NCBI GenBank assembly: GCA_001898385.1
Contig: MKTT01000150.1
Coordinates: 1-35,117, forward strand
Direction: 5' to 3'
Origin: Planctomycetales bacterium 71-10
GTDB taxonomy: Bacteria; Planctomycetota; Planctomycetia; Isosphaerales; Isosphaeraceae
DNA length: 35,117 bases
Each line of letters starts with the position of its first letter. Within the stretch, counting starts at the first letter, position 1. Of this stretch, positions 32,242 to 35,117 are shown in pieces. The notes under the pieces are model-generated. The model saw only the letters and a list, made by a program, of their open reading frames with translations. It ran no database searches and was not told the DNA's origin. The position numbers and the translations under genes are program-made.

Positions 32242-35109
32242 TCAGATGGGGACCACGGTCGTCTCGCAGAGGACGTCGTGGGGGCCGCGGGCGGGGAAGG
32301 CGAGGCCGATCGCGGCGGAGGCGACGAAGGCGAGGACCCCGGCGAGCCAGAGCGTCCAGCCCTGGGCGATCGCCTCCGGGTCGTGGTCCTGGACCCACTC
32401 GGAGGCGAGCAGGAGCGCGACCGGGACCATCCAGGCGACGACCGCCCGGAGCGCGCAGGTGGACCGCCCGGCGATGCGACCGTCGGGGCCGACGAGGGCT
32501 AGGCCGGCCAGCGGGTAGCTCAGGCCGCCCCGGGCGAGGAAGGCCCAGGCCGTCCAGAGGGCCGGGATCGCGGCCATGATCTCGGCGTCCCAGGGGATCA
32601 GGTCGGGATCCAGCTCGGGGCAGCTCAGGCCGACGAGCATCAGGAGCGTGGGCGACATGAGGAAAGCCTGGATGGCGAGCTGCAACGCGCGCCGGCCCGT
32701 GCGGACCTCGGTGGGGCGCGACGCGGCGGCGATCAGGTCGGACCGGAGGTGCGCCAGCCGGGCGTAGGGGGGGCGGTGGCCGGTGAGGCGGTCGAGCATC
32801 ACCCCCGCGCGCTCGGGGACGGCGCCGCGGATCCGGCCGTCGGAGCGGTCGGGGCGGCCCCAGCCGGCGAGCGAGAGCCGACGCGAGGCGCGGTCCCCCT
32901 CCAACCCCAGGCGGGCGACGTCGCCGAGGAAGGCGAACGCGCGGGCCTCCTCGTCGCCCGTCGCGGCGTCGTCGCGGGGCGAGGCCCGGCCCCAGTCGAG
33001 CGGGTCGACGAGCTGGGCCCGGCCGTCGTCCTGGACCCAGACGTCGTCGACCGACGGGGCGTCGGGGAACGTGCCGTCGCCTCGGGCGGCTTCCAGCTCC
33101 TCGGCCAGTTCGATGAGGATCGGCAGGACGTCGCGCCAGGGGAGGCCGCCGGAGCCGGCCAGCTCGCGGAGCGGTCGCCCGGTCGGCGCGGTGAAGGCGT
33201 CCCAGCGGGAGTCGGCCTGCTCGCCGCCGCCGATCCAGCGCGGGCGGGCGAGTCGGTTCAGGGCGCATCGGCGGGGGTCGGGCGGGGCCGAGCCCGGGTC
33301 GCGCAGGACCAGCCACGCCCGCCGGCCGAGCGAGCCGTCGCGGCCCGCGACCACCTCGCAGCCCTCGCCCGTCGCGATCGATTCGTCGATCCGGTAGGGC
33401 CCGACCTGGGACGTTTCGGCGGCCGTCGAAGTCCCTTCCCCCGGCCGGCGGGCCCGCCGGCGGCCCGCGTGCGGCCCCCGCCGGCCGCGCAGGCGGCGGA
33501 CGCCGCGGGCCGGGACGACGCGGACCGTCCGGGTCCCGCTCGCCAGCTCGTGCAGGCCGCGGAACCCCGACCGCTGCCGCATCGGCGCCGCCAGGGCCAG
33601 GAGGCCGGCCGCGTTCATCGCCGCGAGCATCGCCGCCTGGGCCAGGTCGCCGGGCGCGTGCGGGTCGGGCGGGAAGAGTCCGCGCCAGACCTGGGTCCCC
33701 AGCCCGGCCAGCAGCACGAAGGTCAGCGTGCGGGCGAGGGCCTTCGCCGGGCCCGGAGGCTCGCCGACCTCGGCCCGGGACACCCTCAGCCCCACCACCC
33801 ACTTCCCGACCGACGAGGCGAACCACCCTTCCAGCACGGTGAAGTACGCGACCCAGACGCCCAGGTCGATGAGGTCGATGGCCCGGCCGTGGCGCTCGTG
33901 GAACGCCATGGTCTCCAGGACCCTGCCGCGGTGGGCGAAGAAGGTGAAGGCGAAGGCCGCCCAGACCGCGATGTAGAACAGCGCCAGGTCGATGAGGTAG
34001 GCGCCGATCCGCAGGCCGATCGAGCCGATATCCACCCGCTCGGGGACGAACGGCAGCAGCGCCTCGTGGAACTCGCGGAGGTCCCGCCAGCGCCGGGCGC
34101 GGTCGCGCTCCAGGCCCTTGAGGACGACCGCCTCCAGCGCGCGGGGGACGCCGGGGGATTCCTCCCGGATCGGCGGGGGCGGCTCGGAGACGATCCGCGC
34201 CAGGGCCTCGGCGGCGTCGCGGGCCCGGACGGGGGCCCGGCCGGTCAGGAGGAAGTACAGCGTCGCGGCCACGGAGTAGACGTCGGTCCGCTCGTCCAGC
34301 GGCTCGCGCTTGATCTGCTCGGGCGAGGCGTAGAGGGGCGTCCCCAGGAACGCCCCGGAGCGGGTGAGGTCGGCCCCCCCTTCGAGCGGCTTGGAGAGGC
34401 CGAAGTCGCCGATCTTGACCCGAACGTCCTCGCCCAGGAAGCAGTTCGACGGCTTGACGTCGCGGTGGATCATCCCCAGCCGGTGGAACTCGGCGAGGCC
34501 CTCCATGACGTCGAGGATCTTGGGGATCGCCTCGGCGGGCGGCATCGGCCCCCGCTCGTCGACCAGCGACTGGAGCGTGTCGCCCGGCATCAGCTCCATG
34601 ACGATGTAGGGGAGGCCCGCCTCCTCGTCGACCGCGTGCACGAAGACGCAGCGCGGGTGCGTCACCGCCCCGGCCGTCCGGCCCTCCTGGCGGAAGCGGT
34701 GGAGGGCCTCGTCGGACGAGAGGTTCCGAGGGGCGATCAGCTTGATCGCCACGTCCCGGCCCTGCTGCTCGTCGAACGCCTCGAAGACCGTCCCCATCCC
34801 GCCCGAGCCCAGCCGGCGTCCCAGGCGGTAGCCGGCGACTCGATCGGGGAAGGCGTCGCCGTCGGCCTGAGGCCGTGGCGGGCCGGGCTCGTATGCGGCG
34901 GTGGCGTCCGACGCCAGGAAGGTCCCGGTGCGGTCGGGGTCGGTGGTCGCCCCGGGGTCCGTCACCGAGTCCGGCGAGAGCGGCGCGCCGCAGTAGCCGC
35001 AGAAGCGCGGGGGCTCGCCGGAGAAGATGAGGACGCGCGAGCAGTTGGAGCAGGCGGCGCGGCCCTCGGTCCGTCGGGGCTCCTCCAGGGTGGGGTCGCG
35101 CTCCGCCAT
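32242..35109 (-). CDS. Ser/Thr protein kinase with RDD membrane domain, pseudokinase and second RDD domain
   Basis: This 955-residue protein opens with a zinc ribbon (C20, C23, C37, C40). The active kinase domain (about 94-350) has the glycine loop GSGGMGTV (101-108), K123 (VAIK), HRDVKPSN with D217, DFG at 235-237, and GTPLYASPEQ. A first RDD membrane domain follows (about 360-530; LRIGAYLIDLALFYI, SSVGKWVVGLRVSR). After a basic linker (about 530-565) comes a degenerate kinase-like region (about 569-780): it opens GPYRIDESIATGEGCEVVAG, but the Val-Ala-Ile-Lys strand reads RAWLVLRD, no HRD is present, and LVDPLDWG stands near the DFG position (about 703), so it should be inactive. A second RDD-like membrane region ends the protein (about 800-955; LALVGPDGRIAGRSTCALRAVVAW). 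Hank's-type kinases with RDD domains are known in planctomycetes; the doubled arrangement is unusual. The start is ATG 35109, with AGGCGACC upstream. Confidence 0.92.
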   Translation of the reverse strand: MAERDPTLEEPRRTEGRAACSNCSRVLIFSGEPPRFCGYCGAPLSPDSVTDPGATTDPDRTGTFLASDATAAYEPGPPRPQADGDAFPDRVAGYRLGRRLGSGGMGTVFEAFDEQQGRDVAIKLIAPRNLSSDEALHRFRQEGRTAGAVTHPRCVFVHAVDEEAGLPYIVMELMPGDTLQSLVDERGPMPPAEAIPKILDVMEGLAEFHRLGMIHRDVKPSNCFLGEDVRVKIGDFGLSKPLEGGADLTRSGAFLGTPLYASPEQIKREPLDERTDVYSVAATLYFLLTGRAPVRARDAAEALARIVSEPPPPIREESPGVPRALEAVVLKGLERDRARRWRDLREFHEALLPFVPERVDIGSIGLRIGAYLIDLALFYIAVWAAFAFTFFAHRGRVLETMAFHERHGRAIDLIDLGVWVAYFTVLEGWFASSVGKWVVGLRVSRAEVGEPPGPAKALARTLTFVLLAGLGTQVWRGLFPPDPHAPGDLAQAAMLAAMNAAGLLALAAPMRQRSGFRGLHELASGTRTVRVVPARGVRRLRGRRGPHAGRRRARRPGEGTSTAAETSQVGPYRIDESIATGEGCEVVAGRDGSLGRRAWLVLRDPGSAPPDPRRCALNRLARPRWIGGGEQADSRWDAFTAPTGRPLRELAGSGGLPWRDVLPILIELAEELEAARGDGTFPDAPSVDDVWVQDDGRAQLVDPLDWGRASPRDDAATGDEEARAFAFLGDVARLGLEGDRASRRLSLAGWGRPDRSDGRIRGAVPERAGVMLDRLTGHRPPYARLAHLRSDLIAAASRPTEVRTGRRALQLAIQAFLMSPTLLMLVGLSCPELDPDLIPWDAEIMAAIPALWTAWAFLARGGLSYPLAGLALVGPDGRIAGRSTCALRAVVAWMVPVALLLASEWVQDHDPEAIAQGWTLWLAGVLAFVASAAIGLAFPARGPHDVLCETTVVPI

Positions 35110-35117
35110 GGTCGCCT

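Noticed and set aside
1..35117. Search for CRISPR arrays, tRNA and rRNA genes
   Set aside because: No regularly spaced repeats, no T-loop-like GTTCGAATC with matching cloverleaf arms and no rRNA signature stretches were seen by eye.

Overview
The window is about 70% G+C and reads as chromosome of a planctomycete, most likely from the Isosphaeraceae (inference). The markers are a paired DUF1549/DUF1553 plus DUF1501 operon, a PEP-CTERM exported protein, a Ser/Thr kinase fused to RDD membrane domains, a DUF1573 protein, a Uma2 nuclease, and a GldA/GldF-GldG/DUF4340 transporter cluster. No rRNA, tRNA, CRISPR array, phage module or intact insertion sequence was found.

Layout. 2-6793 (+): 3' part of a giant secreted/membrane protein that starts before the window. 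6807-9795 (-): DUF1549/1553 + DUF1501 pair. 10017-11087 (+): YhcG-type (DUF1016) nuclease. 11329-16486 (+): three-gene ABC export cluster resembling the gliding-motility Gld transporter, with the permease and GldG fused. 16487-16903: REP-like inverted repeats. 16904-19563 (-): sterol-desaturase family protein, PEP-CTERM protein and a 100-aa orphan; the first and third end in the same C-terminal motif. 19831-22767 (+): ilvN, ilvC, a zinc-ribbon membrane protein and a small ferredoxin. 22902-25060: a visibly less GC-rich accessory patch with two secreted orphans, one with a stop codon inside its apparent signal peptide. 25061-26077 (+): DUF1573 protein. 26147-27226 (-): zinc-ribbon membrane protein and Uma2 nuclease. 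27317-27611: MITE-like element with terminal inverted repeats. 27726-31780 (+): archaeal/cyanobacterial-type ornithine cyclodeaminase (TIGR00300 family), a histidine kinase and a sigma-54 response regulator in one tight run. 32242-35109 (-): kinase-RDD-pseudokinase-RDD protein.

How the genes may work together. ilvN and ilvC supply two consecutive steps of branched-chain amino acid synthesis. The Gld-like genes are likely one membrane complex: an ATPase, a permease with a large extracytoplasmic arm, and an anchored DUF4340 partner. The cyclodeaminase/kinase/regulator run suggests two-component control linked to arginine/ornithine/proline catabolism (inference). The strongest candidates for something new are the kinase-pseudokinase double-RDD protein, the shared C-terminal tail on two unrelated proteins, the MITE-like element, and the cyclodeaminase-two-component operon.
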